Positions 8,412 to 17,260 of a stretch of DNA of 64,000 nt are shown in pieces. The notes under the pieces are model-generated. The model ran no database searches, was not told the DNA's origin, and saw only the letters and a list, made by a program, of their open reading frames with translations. Source of the stretch: Asticcacaulis benevestitus DSM 16100 = ATCC BAA-896 (lineage in GTDB: Bacteria > Pseudomonadota > Alphaproteobacteria > Caulobacterales > Caulobacteraceae); the NCBI RefSeq assembly GCF_000376105.1, contig NZ_AQWM01000007.1, positions 459 to 64,458 of the forward strand. The letters run 5' to 3'. Within the stretch, counting starts at the first letter, position 1, and every line of letters begins with the position of its first letter. The position numbers and the translations under genes were made by a program.

Positions 8412-10103
8412 TTAAGCCGCGCGGTGTTGCGCCACGAAAGCCTGCACCTCTTGCTGCAGATCTGCTGCCTGATCGGTCAGATGGCCGGACAGGCCCATAA
8501 GCTGGGTACTTGCCGCGCCGGTCATTTCGGCCGCGCGCCCAACGCCGAAAATGTTCTCGGTCACGGCCTGCGCGCCATCGGCGGCCTGCGCCGTATTGCC
8601 GGCGATCTCCTGCGTGGCGGTGCCCTGCTGTTCCACGGCCGAGGCCAGTATCGTCGAGATGCTGCGAATATCGCTGATGGTTGTGACAATCTTTTCGATA
8701 GAGACGACGGTGCGTTCTGTAGCGCTTTGAATTTGCTGCACCTTGTTGCCGATATCCTTGGTAGCCTGAGCGGTCTGGGTGGCCAGCGCCTTGACCTCGG
8801 AAGCGACGACCGCAAAGCCCTTGCCGGCGTCACCGGCGCGCGCCGCCTCAATGGTGGCGTTGAGAGCCAGCAGATTGGTCTGGGCGGCAATGTCGTTGAT
8901 CAGATTGACCACTTCACCAATGCCCTCGGCGGCTTCGGCAAGAATGCGGATGTCCGCCTCGGTGCGGACGGCCTCGCTGGCCGCTTCATGCGCCACCTCG
9001 GCAGTGCGCCCCACCTGTCCGTTGATCTCACGCACTGACATGGCCATTTCTTCGGTGGCGGCAGCGACGGTCTGGACATTGATAGCCGCCTCTTCGGCGG
9101 CGCCCGAAACGACGCCCGCCTGCCGCGAGGTTTCCTCGGCCGTGGCGGCCAGGCTCTGTGCAGCATCGGAAACCTCAGCCGACGAACGAACGAAGGCATC
9201 GGCCAAGGCCCCCATGCGACCCTGGAAGCGGTTAAAGGCCTCAAGTTCGCGCTTCATACGCGCGGCGGCGGCCTGCTCTCCGTTGCGAGTCGCTTCGCGC
9301 ATCTCTTCAGCTTCGATCAACCCCTTGCGGAAGACCTCGACCGCGACGGCCATCGCGCCCAGTTCATCACGGCGGCTCTGTCCTGCAACCTGCGTATCGA
9401 GCTGTCCGTGAGTCAGGCTCTGCATGGTGTCCGTCAGGGCGCGGATCGGGGCCACAATCCCTGAGCGGGTCAGCCAGACCGCGAGGCCAAGCACAAGCGC
9501 CAAGCCTGTCAAAACGACAGCATAGGTCACGATGATGATTTCGGCGGTGTCCTTCGATGTCTTGTCGCTGATAGCGTCCAGATGAAGGACCGTATCGTCA
9601 ACCACCCTTGTGACGCGGGCTGAGATGGCCTTCAACTCGGGGTTACAGCTTGTGTTCATGGACGCGGCGGCCTGTGCATTGGCAGCAGGATCAAGCGAGG
9701 CCGCCTCTTGGATGGTCGCGGCGCAAGCCCCCTCCAGCGCGGCATGCAGCGCGGCTTTTATGCCTGTCAGTTCCGCCGCCTCATCCGGCAGGGTCGATAC
9801 GGCGGCATCGAGATAGGTATCGAACTTGGCTATGGCGGCGGCGCGATCGGATTCCGCAGTAGCATTATCGGTCTCGGTCACCGCCGTGGCCTTCATATAG
9901 AGGGAACTGGTGATCATATTGACCTGACGGTTGGCCCGCGCCATGGCGACCACGCCTTTTTCCGGCTTGGCGATAATCTCACTGTAACGATCGTTGATAA
10001 CGCGCATCCTGGAGGTGGCGAACACGGTGGCCCCGAGACTGACCAGCCCCAACAACATCAGAAGTACGACGATCTTACTGATCATGCGAAGATTATTGTA
10101 CAT
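8412..10103 (-). CDS. methyl-accepting chemotaxis protein (second paralogue)
   Basis: This 563-residue chemoreceptor has the same architecture as its neighbour: N-terminal membrane helix, helical periplasmic domain with two cysteines, second helix, HAMP and a signalling coiled coil with the [18 protein letters not shown] tip. The cytoplasmic parts of the two proteins are very alike while the periplasmic parts diverge, as after a tandem duplication with new ligand specificity. The ATG at 10103 is preferred over the in-frame ATG at 10112 because the GGGGG lies 9 nt before the former and touches the latter. It has its own CtrA-type box 61 nt upstream. Confidence 0.9.
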   Translation of the reverse strand: MYNNLRMISKIVVLLMLLGLVSLGATVFATSRMRVINDRYSEIIAKPEKGVVAMARANRQVNMITSSLYMKATAVTETDNATAESDRAAAIAKFDTYLDAAVSTLPDEAAELTGIKAALHAALEGACAATIQEAASLDPAANAQAAASMNTSCNPELKAISARVTRVVDDTVLHLDAISDKTSKDTAEIIIVTYAVVLTGLALVLGLAVWLTRSGIVAPIRALTDTMQSLTHGQLDTQVAGQSRRDELGAMAVAVEVFRKGLIEAEEMREATRNGEQAAAARMKRELEAFNRFQGRMGALADAFVRSSAEVSDAAQSLAATAEETSRQAGVVSGAAEEAAINVQTVAAATEEMAMSVREINGQVGRTAEVAHEAASEAVRTEADIRILAEAAEGIGEVVNLINDIAAQTNLLALNATIEAARAGDAGKGFAVVASEVKALATQTAQATKDIGNKVQQIQSATERTVVSIEKIVTTISDIRSISTILASAVEQQGTATQEIAGNTAQAADGAQAVTENIFGVGRAAEMTGAASTQLMGLSGHLTDQAADLQQEVQAFVAQHRAA

Positions 10104-10163
10104 ATGAACCATCCCCCAAACGCCTTATGCGAAAAGACCGGGGCACAGATAAGCGGTATCGGG

Positions 10164-10178
10164 TTAATTGTAACTTAA
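10164..10178 (-). promoter_or_regulatory. CtrA-type box TTAA-N7-TTAA upstream of the second chemoreceptor
   Basis: TTAATTGTAACTTAA lies 61-75 nt upstream of the receptor start at 10103, between it and the lysC terminator. It is a perfect full site with the exact 7-bp spacer, as for the paralogue. Confidence 0.6.
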
Positions 10179-10203
10179 CTCATCACACATTGTTTTAAAT
10201 CAT

Positions 10204-10234
10204 GAAAAACCCCGCCGGCCCACGCAGCGGGGTT
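10204..10234 (-). terminator. intrinsic terminator of lysC
   Basis: On the minus strand an 8-bp stem (AACCCCGC at 10227-10234 pairing with GCGGGGTT at 10208-10215) is followed by a short T run. It lies about 40 nt after the lysC stop and separates lysC from the chemoreceptors. Confidence 0.75.
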
Positions 10235-10274
10235 GTGTTGACACAAGAATATGTTCGCCAAAGCGCCCCTCCGA

Positions 10275-11543
10275 TCAGGCGCCGATTTTGTCGAGGCCAT
10301 AAGCCGCGTGCAAGGCCCGCACGGCCAGTTCGGTGTAGGCTTCGTCGATCAGGACCGAGATCTTGATTTCCGAGGTCGAGATGACCTGAATATTGATGCC
10401 CTTTTCCGACAGGGCGCGGAACATGGTCTCCGCCACGCCGGTGTGCGAACGCATGCCAACACCGACGATCGAAATCTTCGACACGCCCTCGTCCACCTTG
10501 AGGTCGTCAAAACCGATATCGGCCTTGGCCTCGTTCATGATCTCGGCGGCGCGCTGCGCATCACGACGACCAACGGTAAAGAGCTGGTTGGCGTAATCAC
10601 CGGAGCGCTTTTCCGACTGGACGATCATGTCGACATTGATATTGGCGGCGGCCAGACGACCGAAGATGGCGGCCGAAACGCCGATCTTGTTGGGCAGGCC
10701 CAGAAGGGTGATCTTGGCCTCATCACGGCTGTAGGCCACGCCGGAAACGATATGTTTTTCCACGATTTCTTCCTCGTCGCACACCAGGGTGCCTTGATTA
10801 AGGTTTTCGCCGGGTTCGACGAAGGATGAGAGCACGCGTACCGGCATGCGGTAGGCCATGGCCAGCTCGACCGAACGCGTCTGCAGCACTTTGGCGCCGA
10901 GCGACGCCATTTCCAGCATTTCCTCGAAGGATATCTTATCGAGGCGCTTGGCCTTGGCTTCGATGCGCGGGTCGGTAGTGTAGACCCCATCGACATCGGT
11001 ATAGATATCGCAGCGGGTAGCCTGGGCGGCGATCGCTACGGCGACGGCGGAGGTATCCGAACCGCCGCGGCCAAGCGTGGTGATGCGGCCATCATCGCTG
11101 ATACCCTGAAAGCCGGGAACGACGACGATCTGGCCGGAATCCATGGCGTTGATCAGGTTATCGGCCGGGAAATCGGCGATGCGCGCCTTGGCGTGCAGCA
11201 TCGAGGTCTTGATCGGCACCTGCCAACCCATCATCGACCGCGCCGGATAGCCGAGATTGCGCAGCGTGATGGCCAGCAGGCCGGCGGTCACCTGTTCACC
11301 CGAAGCCACGACCACATCGTATTCGTCGTCGCTGTCGGCATGGACTTCGGCGGCCTTGCCCGTGGGCTGGCCCGCGCCATCCGTCCAGGCGACCAGTTCA
11401 TTGGTCTTGCCGGCCATGGCCGACACGACCACCGCCACCTTATGACCCGCGTCAACCTCGGCCGCCACCAGTCTTGCCGCCCTGCGGATGCGTTCGAGGT
11501 CGGCCATGGAGGTGCCGCCGAACTTCATCACTAACCGCGTCAT
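10275..11543 (-). CDS. lysC: aspartate kinase
   Basis: This enzyme phosphorylates aspartate, the first step toward lysine, threonine, methionine and diaminopimelate. The 422-residue length is typical of the single-function class. The kinase domain opens with the KFGGTSM signature (residues 8-14) and has GRGGSDTSA near the substrate site; two C-terminal ACT domains (about 265-420) should mediate feedback inhibition. It is divergent from ubiG with 129 bp between starts and is followed by its own terminator. asd (50.3 kb) and lysA (34.5 kb), later steps, are elsewhere in the window. Confidence 0.95.
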   Translation of the reverse strand: MTRLVMKFGGTSMADLERIRRAARLVAAEVDAGHKVAVVVSAMAGKTNELVAWTDGAGQPTGKAAEVHADSDDEYDVVVASGEQVTAGLLAITLRNLGYPARSMMGWQVPIKTSMLHAKARIADFPADNLINAMDSGQIVVVPGFQGISDDGRITTLGRGGSDTSAVAVAIAAQATRCDIYTDVDGVYTTDPRIEAKAKRLDKISFEEMLEMASLGAKVLQTRSVELAMAYRMPVRVLSSFVEPGENLNQGTLVCDEEEIVEKHIVSGVAYSRDEAKITLLGLPNKIGVSAAIFGRLAAANINVDMIVQSEKRSGDYANQLFTVGRRDAQRAAEIMNEAKADIGFDDLKVDEGVSKISIVGVGMRSHTGVAETMFRALSEKGINIQVISTSEIKISVLIDEAYTELAVRALHAAYGLDKIGA

Positions 11544-11672
11544 TTCGCCACTTTCTTTCTGACGGACAGGGTTCTATCCTTGTCCTGACTTATTGCGCGG
11601 CCTAATTAGCGGTTAAGCCCCTGTGCCGCAAGGCCGATTCCGGCGACAAAAGATGAGAAATAGGCAGTCAAA

Positions 11673-12461
11673 ATGACCGAAACGCTAAACATTTTGGATT
11701 CAGGTTCTGCGGCCGGCTTCAGCATCGACGAGGGCGAGGTTTCACGTTTCTCCGCGCTGGCTGCCAAATGGTGGGACGTCAAAGGGGAATTCGCGCCCTT
11801 GCACCGCTTCAACCCGACCCGCGTGAAGTTCGTCCGCGAGACCTGCCTTGAGCACTTCGAACGCAGTTTCCGTGAGCGCGCACCGTTTGGGGGCTTGCGC
11901 CTGCTCGATGTTGGCTGCGGCGGCGGACTGCTGAGCGAGCCGATGCGCCGCATGGGCTTTACCGTTACCGGCCTCGACGCCTCGGAAAAGAACATCGGCA
12001 CGGCGTCGGCCCACGCCACTCAGGGCGGGCTCGATATTCGTTACCTCAACCAGACGGTCGAGCAACTGGCCGCTTCGGGTGAGCCGCTTTACGATGTGGT
12101 GCTGACCATGGAGGTGATCGAGCACGTCAGCGATCCGGAAGCCTTCCTCAAGACCTGCGCCGCGCTGGTAAAACCAGGTGGTCTGCTGTTCGTGGCAACA
12201 CTCAACCGGACGATCAAGGCGCACGCCCTGGCCATTGTCGGCGCCGAATACGTGCTGCAATGGGTGCCCAAGGGCACGCACGACTGGAACAAGTTCCTGA
12301 TGCCTGGCGAGATCGCATCCTTCCTCGATGGTACCGATCTGGTGCCTGAGCCGCCCGTCGGCGTCACTTATAACCCGCTGACGCAGGAATGGGCCTTGTC
12401 GGAGGATACCGATGTGAACTACATGGTGGTCGCGAAATATCCGGTTACGGCCGCGTTTTAA
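11673..12461 (+). CDS. ubiG: UbiG, ubiquinone biosynthesis O-methyltransferase
   Basis: UbiG carries out both O-methylations of ubiquinone synthesis. The 262-residue protein has the typical N-terminal segment ([19 protein letters not shown]), SAM motif I as [14 protein letters not shown] near residue 75, the acidic end of strand 2 in GLDAS, and [10 protein letters not shown] for motif II. Divergent neighbour of lysC, an arrangement common in alphaproteobacteria. The following intergenic gap carries a REP-like repeat. Confidence 0.95.
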   Translation: MTETLNILDSGSAAGFSIDEGEVSRFSALAAKWWDVKGEFAPLHRFNPTRVKFVRETCLEHFERSFRERAPFGGLRLLDVGCGGGLLSEPMRRMGFTVTGLDASEKNIGTASAHATQGGLDIRYLNQTVEQLAASGEPLYDVVLTMEVIEHVSDPEAFLKTCAALVKPGGLLFVATLNRTIKAHALAIVGAEYVLQWVPKGTHDWNKFLMPGEIASFLDGTDLVPEPPVGVTYNPLTQEWALSEDTDVNYMVVAKYPVTAAF

Positions 12462-12477
12462 AACCGTAAACAAGACA

Positions 12478-12536
12478 CCCCACCACCACGCCTTTCTTGC
12501 GCGGTCCCCCTCCCCGGCAAGCGGGGAGGTATAAGA
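12478..12536 (+). repeat. REP-like intergenic repeat, copy A
   Basis: This 59-bp element begins CCCCACCACCACGCCT and ends with the hairpin CCTCCCCGGCAAGCGGGGAGG followed by TATAAGA, except that I split it here: arms CCTCCCC and GGGGAGG. The same outer blocks occur in inverted orientation at 33911-33973 with a different loop. It fills the gap between ubiG and prmC and could act as a weak terminator or mRNA stabiliser. Confidence 0.7.
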
Positions 12537-12543
12537 GATTTTC

Positions 12544-13413
12544 ATGACCACACTCGTCAAAGCCTGGACCGGCGCGCAGCAGCGCCTCAAAGCCGCCTCG
12601 ATCGATTCCCCCGCCATCGACGCCCGCCTACTGCTGGAGGCCGCCACCGGCGCCACCCGCGCCGATATCCTCACCGATCCGTATCGTGAGTTGACGCAAG
12701 AGCAGGAAGCGACACTTGACGGCTATCTCGATAAGCGCATCAAGCGCATGCCGGTGGCGCGCATCCTCGGCCGCAAGGGCTTCTGGAAACTGCTGTTGAA
12801 TCTGTCCGAACATGTGCTGATCCCGCGGCCGGAAACCGAGGTCATCGTCGACATGATCCTCAAACGCAGCCTGCCCGGCGACAGCTTCCAGCTTGCCGAC
12901 CTCGGCACCGGCTCGGGCGCCATCCTGCTATCGGTGTTAAGTGAGCGCCCGGCCGCAAAAGGGCTCGGCACCGACATCAGCGAGGATGCCCTGGCCGTGG
13001 CGCGCGACAATGCCGCCAATCTCGGCCTGACAGGTCAGACCGCCTTTCTGCGCACCTCGTGGGGCTCAGGCCTGCAGGATGAAACCTTCGATGTCGTGGC
13101 CTCCAATCCGCCCTATATCCGCTCCGATGTCATCCCCACGCTCGATCCGGAGGTCAAGAATCACGACCCGATTCTGGCGCTTGATGGTGGTCAAACCGGC
13201 CTTGAGGCCTACGAAGTGCTGGCGCCGGAGATTTTCCGCCTGCTCAAACCGGGCGGCATGGCCTATCTCGAAATCGGTTTCGACCAGGCGACCGACGTTG
13301 AAAACCTTATGAAAAATGCGGGTTTTGATGACGTGACGACCTATCTTGACCTATCCAATCTGCCGCGTGTCGTTACCGGACAAAAGCCGACACAAAAATT
13401 CCGCTTGGCATGA
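12544..13413 (+). CDS. prmC: PrmC, release factor glutamine methyltransferase
   Basis: PrmC methylates the GGQ glutamine of peptide release factors. The protein is 289 residues with an N-terminal helical domain, SAM motif I LADLGTGSGAILLS near residue 118 and the diagnostic NPPY motif (ASNPPYIRS) near residue 185. In many alphaproteobacteria prfA lies just before prmC; here the preceding gene is ubiG and no prfA is present in the window. DUF4167 follows, as in related genomes. Confidence 0.95.
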   Translation: MTTLVKAWTGAQQRLKAASIDSPAIDARLLLEAATGATRADILTDPYRELTQEQEATLDGYLDKRIKRMPVARILGRKGFWKLLLNLSEHVLIPRPETEVIVDMILKRSLPGDSFQLADLGTGSGAILLSVLSERPAAKGLGTDISEDALAVARDNAANLGLTGQTAFLRTSWGSGLQDETFDVVASNPPYIRSDVIPTLDPEVKNHDPILALDGGQTGLEAYEVLAPEIFRLLKPGGMAYLEIGFDQATDVENLMKNAGFDDVTTYLDLSNLPRVVTGQKPTQKFRLA

Positions 13414-13683
13414 CGCTTCAGAGAGGTTAGACATATTCCTGTCTTCCTCCCTTCGTGAACACGCCCGACTTAATCTTTAAGCGGCATTATCGCGCCAGGG
13501 GACTGTGAGAGCGTGAGGTTTCGGGTCAAAAAAAGCATGACCCCCGCGCATCCTTTAAAGCCAAGACAATTGCAAGGTTCCTTATCGTCCGGTCCGCTTT
13601 GACGATGTCCCTTGAAATTCTAAGCACATATCGCCGCCTGCATCACATCGACAGGCGGAGCGTAAGAGAGACGATAAGACCAC

Positions 13684-14733
13684 ATGAAAGATTTCAGGGG
13701 CATGAAACGGCAACGCAGCCGTAGCAACCGCAAACCCGCTGGTAATTCGAACAATCCCAACCGTGCCTACGAATCGAATGGCCCGGAAGGTACGAAGGTC
13801 CGCGGCAACGCCCAGACCATCTACGAAAAGTACCAGCAATTGGCGCGTGATGCGAACTCGTCCGGCGACCGCGTGCTGGCCGAAAACCATCTGCAACATG
13901 CCGAGCACTATTTCCGCATGATCCGCCAGATGCAGCCGACCCGTCCGGTGTCGGAATTCGTGCAGCGCGATCCGTTTTCCAACGGCTTCGACGATTACGA
14001 TGACGAGATGGACAACGACGGCAACGACGATGAAAATACCGTCGTCGGTCCGGAAGATCCTCAGCCGAGCTTCGACGAGCCGCGCTATGAGAACCGCGAC
14101 AACGGCAACAACCGCGATCGCAACAACAACCGTGATCGCGATAACCGCAACAATCGTGATCGCGATAACAACCGCAATTTCAAGGATCGTGACAACCGCG
14201 AGCCGCGGAATAACGAACCCAGAAACGAACAACGCTCGTTCGAGCCGCGCAACAACAATCAACCGCGTGACAATGCGCCCAGAGATAATGCGCCGCGCGA
14301 TAACGATCCTCAGTTCGATGAGAACGGCAATCGCCGCGAGACCCGCCGCGAACGCTATGAGCGCCGCCGCCAGCAGCGCTTCGCCGAGCAGGAGCAGATT
14401 GTTAGCGCACCCGCCAGCTTGGCGCCTTCGGAAGACGCCTATATCGCACCGGCCTTTATCGCCTCGACCCAGCCGCTCGGCGCCCCCCCGCGTCCTACGC
14501 AGGTTGAGTCAGCGCCTGAGCCTACCGCTGATGCGGCACCGGTAAGAGAGAAGCGCGAACGCAAGCAACGCAGCAACGCCTCGGCGGATGCCGCGCAACT
14601 GCCGGCCTTCCTGCACCGTCCCACGCCGGTGAGCGCAGAACCTGCGGCCTCTGTTGCCGAAGAAGCGCCCGCCAAGCCCAAGCGCGCGCCACGCAAGCGC
14701 AAGGAAGACGCCAGCGCCTCGGAAGAGGCCTGA
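13684..14733 (+). CDS. DUF4167 family protein, RNA-binding-like, low complexity
   Basis: The N-terminal 90 residues match the DUF4167 domain: a basic start (MKRQRSRSNRK), YESNGPEGTKVRGNAQTI, then a helical YQQLARDANSSGDRVLAENH segment ending HAEHYFRMI. The remainder (about 100-349) is acidic, then an Asn/Arg/Asp-rich tract with many NNRD and PRDN units, then an Ala/Pro/Lys tail, all predicted disordered. The family is conserved in alphaproteobacteria, usually after prmC, and its molecular function is not established; the basic low-complexity composition suggests nucleic-acid binding. Length varies widely in the family because of the repeat tract. Confidence 0.85.
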   Translation: MKDFRGMKRQRSRSNRKPAGNSNNPNRAYESNGPEGTKVRGNAQTIYEKYQQLARDANSSGDRVLAENHLQHAEHYFRMIRQMQPTRPVSEFVQRDPFSNGFDDYDDEMDNDGNDDENTVVGPEDPQPSFDEPRYENRDNGNNRDRNNNRDRDNRNNRDRDNNRNFKDRDNREPRNNEPRNEQRSFEPRNNNQPRDNAPRDNAPRDNDPQFDENGNRRETRRERYERRRQQRFAEQEQIVSAPASLAPSEDAYIAPAFIASTQPLGAPPRPTQVESAPEPTADAAPVREKRERKQRSNASADAAQLPAFLHRPTPVSAEPAASVAEEAPAKPKRAPRKRKEDASASEEA

Positions 14734-14737
14734 GATT

Positions 14738-14776
14738 AAAAAAAGCCTCCGGTTTCGCACCGGAGGCTTTTTTTTT
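14738..14776. terminator. bidirectional terminator between DUF4167 and DUF1178
   Basis: Stem GCCTCCGG (14745-14752) pairs with CCGGAGGC (14760-14767) around a 7-nt loop, flanked by seven A on the left and nine T on the right, so it can end transcripts from both converging genes. Confidence 0.92.
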
Positions 14777-15257
14777 AATTCAATTTCTTGTCGATCGCCG
14801 GCGGAATGACCGGCACAACCGGCTGCACCTTAGCCTCTTCGACCTTCGGCTTGAAAACCGGCAGGGCCGCGACCGGCACACCGTCCTCGACCAGCCCCCT
14901 CACCTCGTCCGGCGTCGCTTCGCCATAGATCGGCCGGTCGGGCGCCATGCCCTGATGGATGTCACGCGCCTCATCGGCAAAACCGTCACCGACATAATCA
15001 TGCGTGGTCTCGACATGGCGACGCAGACGATGCAGGGCCTCGGCCACCGCCTGTTGCGCTTCGGCCAGAGAGCCCGGCGCGTCCTTGCCCTTGGTGGTGC
15101 GCACCATCGGCGCCATGATCGCCTTGGTCACGGCCTTCGAACCGCACATCGGACATTCGACAAGGCCTTGCGCCACCTGTTCGTCAAAACCATTCGACGA
15201 TGAAAACCAGGCCTCGAACTCGTGCTCAACGATGCATTTCAACGCATAACGGATCAT
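14775..15257 (-). CDS. DUF1178 family protein
   Basis: This 160-residue protein begins MIRYALKCIVEHEFEAWF and has the C-P-M-C pair (CPMCGS near residue 36) that, with Cys8, gives a zinc-ribbon-like N-terminus typical of DUF1178. The C-terminal third is proline/valine-rich and probably flexible. The function is unknown. Its ATG overlaps the stop of the upstream nitrilase by 4 bases, so the two are translated together, a pairing common in alphaproteobacteria. Confidence 0.9.
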   Translation of the reverse strand: MIRYALKCIVEHEFEAWFSSSNGFDEQVAQGLVECPMCGSKAVTKAIMAPMVRTTKGKDAPGSLAEAQQAVAEALHRLRRHVETTHDYVGDGFADEARDIHQGMAPDRPIYGEATPDEVRGLVEDGVPVAALPVFKPKVEEAKVQPVVPVIPPAIDKKLN

Positions 15258-16120
15258 ACGGAAAAATCCCGGTCGTGGCGCAGCGATGGCAAGGCCTGAC
15301 GTGCGGCGGCGACCTCACCGAAATCGAGTTGCGCTTCCAGCACCGCCGGACGATCATGGTCAAGCCGGGCGATGATCTCGCCCCACGGATTGACGACGAG
15401 CGAATGACCATAGGTGACACGGCCATCGGCGTGTGATCCGCCCTGCGCCGGCGCCAGCACGAAACAGCCGGTTTCGATGGCGCGGGTGCGCAGCAAAACT
15501 TCCCAATGGGCGCGGCCGGTCGGCACGGTGAAGGCTGCGGGGACGGCGATCATATTGGCGCCGGCCTTGGCCAGCGTGCGGTAAAGATGGGCGAAACGAA
15601 CATCGTAGCAGATGCTGAGTCCCAGACCTCCCCACGGCGTCGTGGCCACCACCGCCTGCTCGCCCGGTTTGACCGAGGCACTCTCGCGATAGACCTTGCC
15701 GTCGGGCGTATCCGCATCGAAAAGATGGATCTTGTCGTAGCGCGCCACGATATCACCATGGGTATTGACGAGGAGCGTGCGGTTCACATTTCGCATTGCA
15801 CTACCGCTATCGCTGCTTGAGTGCTCCCTCTCATCCACGCCGGATTTCACGATCGCCGAACCGATCAGGATCTCAACGCGCATCTGTTTGGCCAGATCGC
15901 GCACGCCTCGGATAAAGACATCCTCATCCTCGCCGGTGACCACCAGCGCCTTCTGTTCCTTGCGCGCCTCCATTAGGTTGGCGCATTCAGGCAGCAGGAT
16001 GAACTGCGCACCATTGCTGGCGGCCTGCATCAGCAGCGGACGCGCGTGCTCCAGCGCCTCGGCCGGATGGGCCGGGGTACGCGTCTGGATCAGCGCCACG
16101 TTGAGGATATCAGCCGACAT
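15254..16120 (-). CDS. carbon-nitrogen hydrolase (nitrilase superfamily)
   Basis: The catalytic triad is visible: Glu45 in LLPECANLM, Lys in YDKIHLFD, and Cys in GLSICYDVRF. The 288-residue length and the KIHLFD/ICYDVRF motifs place it in the Nit1/NitFhit-like branch, some members of which are deaminated-glutathione amidases; substrate is not provable here. A serine-rich insert (SSSDSGSA) sits between the domains of the first half. It lies in a tight grxC-nitrilase-DUF1178 operon, overlapping grxC by one base. Confidence 0.88.
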   Translation of the reverse strand: MSADILNVALIQTRTPAHPAEALEHARPLLMQAASNGAQFILLPECANLMEARKEQKALVVTGEDEDVFIRGVRDLAKQMRVEILIGSAIVKSGVDEREHSSSDSGSAMRNVNRTLLVNTHGDIVARYDKIHLFDADTPDGKVYRESASVKPGEQAVVATTPWGGLGLSICYDVRFAHLYRTLAKAGANMIAVPAAFTVPTGRAHWEVLLRTRAIETGCFVLAPAQGGSHADGRVTYGHSLVVNPWGEIIARLDHDRPAVLEAQLDFGEVAAARQALPSLRHDRDFSV

Positions 16121-16374
16121 CAGGCCGCCAGCAAAGGATCAAGTGCGCCGCGCGACTCGAGCGCCATCAGGTCATCACAGCCGCCAACATGGGTGTCGCC
16201 GATAAAGATCTGTGGATAGGTCAGGCGACCCGAACGTTCGTTCATTTCAGCCCGTAAAGCGGGATCGTGCGAGGCGATGATTTCGTTGAACTCGACACCC
16301 TTCTTTTCCAGCAACGCCTTGGCGCGCTCGCAATAGGGACAATAGGGTTTGGTATAGATATCGATCTGGGGCAT
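16120..16374 (-). CDS. grxC: glutaredoxin 3
   Basis: An 84-residue glutaredoxin with the CPYC dithiol active site (residues 12-15), the TYPQIFIGDTHVGGCDDL glutathione-binding region with cis-proline, and a C-terminal helix. It reduces disulfides and glutathione mixed disulfides in the cytoplasm. It is the first gene of the grxC-nitrilase-DUF1178 operon, or the second after comF, whose frame ends 6 bp upstream. Confidence 0.93.
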   Translation of the reverse strand: MPQIDIYTKPYCPYCERAKALLEKKGVEFNEIIASHDPALRAEMNERSGRLTYPQIFIGDTHVGGCDDLMALESRGALDPLLAA

Positions 16375-16379
16375 GGACT

Positions 16380-17255
16380 CTACTCTGAAAGAAAAATACT
16401 TTTTTTAATATAGGGCAAACAGCGCAGAATTAAAGAGTTGAAGACAGAACCGCCCGCGCCAGTACACAGACATCGACACGTGCCGCGCCGCCTTTTCAGC
16501 AGGGTTTCCGTGCAGGCCCTGAGCGTGGCGCCGGTGGTGAAAACATCATCGACCAGCACGATGCGCTTATCCCTGATCTGCGCCACGCCACGCGGGCTGA
16601 GCGCAAAGGCGCCGCGGACGTTTTCCCAGCGCGCTTCCGCCCCCTTGCCAAGCTGATTGGTCATGCGTGTGCGTTTCAGCACGTCGCCGAGATAGGTGCG
16701 TTGCAGCCGCCGCGCTACCGGCCGCGCCAGCTCGGCCGCCTGATTGTAGCGACGATGCAGCAGGCGACGCGGATGCAGCGGCACCGGCATAACGATATCG
16801 GCCGCCAGAATGACATCGGCGCCGGCGCGTTCCAGCCAGCGCGTCAGCATAGGGGCCAGGTCAAGCCGGTCGCCGTTCTTGAAGCCTAGGATCAACCCTC
16901 TGACGGCCTCATCATAGATACAGGCGGCACGCGCCTGTGAGAAAGGGAAGGGCTTGTCGGAACACGAACTGCACAACGTATCGGCGCCAAGAAACAGACC
17001 GCCTTCAAACGGACGGGCGCACATGGCGCAGCCGTCGTGATCGAGAAAACGCACACGCGACCAGCCTTCGCTCGCCAGTCCGGCCCCCATCAGCGGCAGA
17101 GGCGCGGCCTCCTCATGGTTATCGAAGCTGTGCGGGGGAAAGACGGTATCGAGCATATGGCCCAGCGAAGCGCGCACATGCGACAGGCTCATCCGGTCAT
17201 CGACAAAGGCCTTAACCTCGGAACGAATTTGGCCTAAACGGGAGGTCAGTCGCAT
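16380..17255 (-). CDS. ComF family phosphoribosyltransferase-like protein, C-terminus frameshifted
   Basis: The protein has the ComF layout: a zinc-finger region (CAMCARPF and CSSC), then a phosphoribosyltransferase fold with PVPLHPRRLLHRRYNQA and the PRPP loop IVLVDDVFTTGAT. Just after that loop the reading frame changes: the conserved ending (GGAARVDVCVLARAVLS, stop at 16430) is found in the other frame, separated by a run of four A on the coding strand (16493-16496). One A fewer would restore the normal end. As written, about 38 unrelated residues replace it. The start at 17255 has GGGG 8 nt upstream; 17192 is an alternative. Confidence 0.8.
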   Translation of the reverse strand: MRLTSRLGQIRSEVKAFVDDRMSLSHVRASLGHMLDTVFPPHSFDNHEEAAPLPLMGAGLASEGWSRVRFLDHDGCAMCARPFEGGLFLGADTLCSSCSDKPFPFSQARAACIYDEAVRGLILGFKNGDRLDLAPMLTRWLERAGADVILAADIVMPVPLHPRRLLHRRYNQAAELARPVARRLQRTYLGDVLKRTRMTNQLGKGAEARWENVRGAFALSPRGVAQIRDKRIVLVDDVFTTGATLRACTETLLKRRRGTCRCLCTGAGGSVFNSLILRCLPYIKKSIFLSE

Positions 17256-17260
17256 TCCGA

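Noticed and set aside
11602-11616. Possible CtrA box between lysC and ubiG (CTAA-N7-TTAA)
   Set aside because: One mismatch to the full-site consensus, and the genes are not typical CtrA targets.
11742-12674. A 310-codon minus-strand frame over ubiG and prmC
   Set aside because: It spans two well-supported genes on the other strand and an intergenic repeat.
13582-14262. A 226-codon minus-strand hydrophobic frame opposite DUF4167
   Set aside because: Val/Ile/Ala repeats are the reverse complement of the Asn/Asp repeat codons, not a membrane protein.
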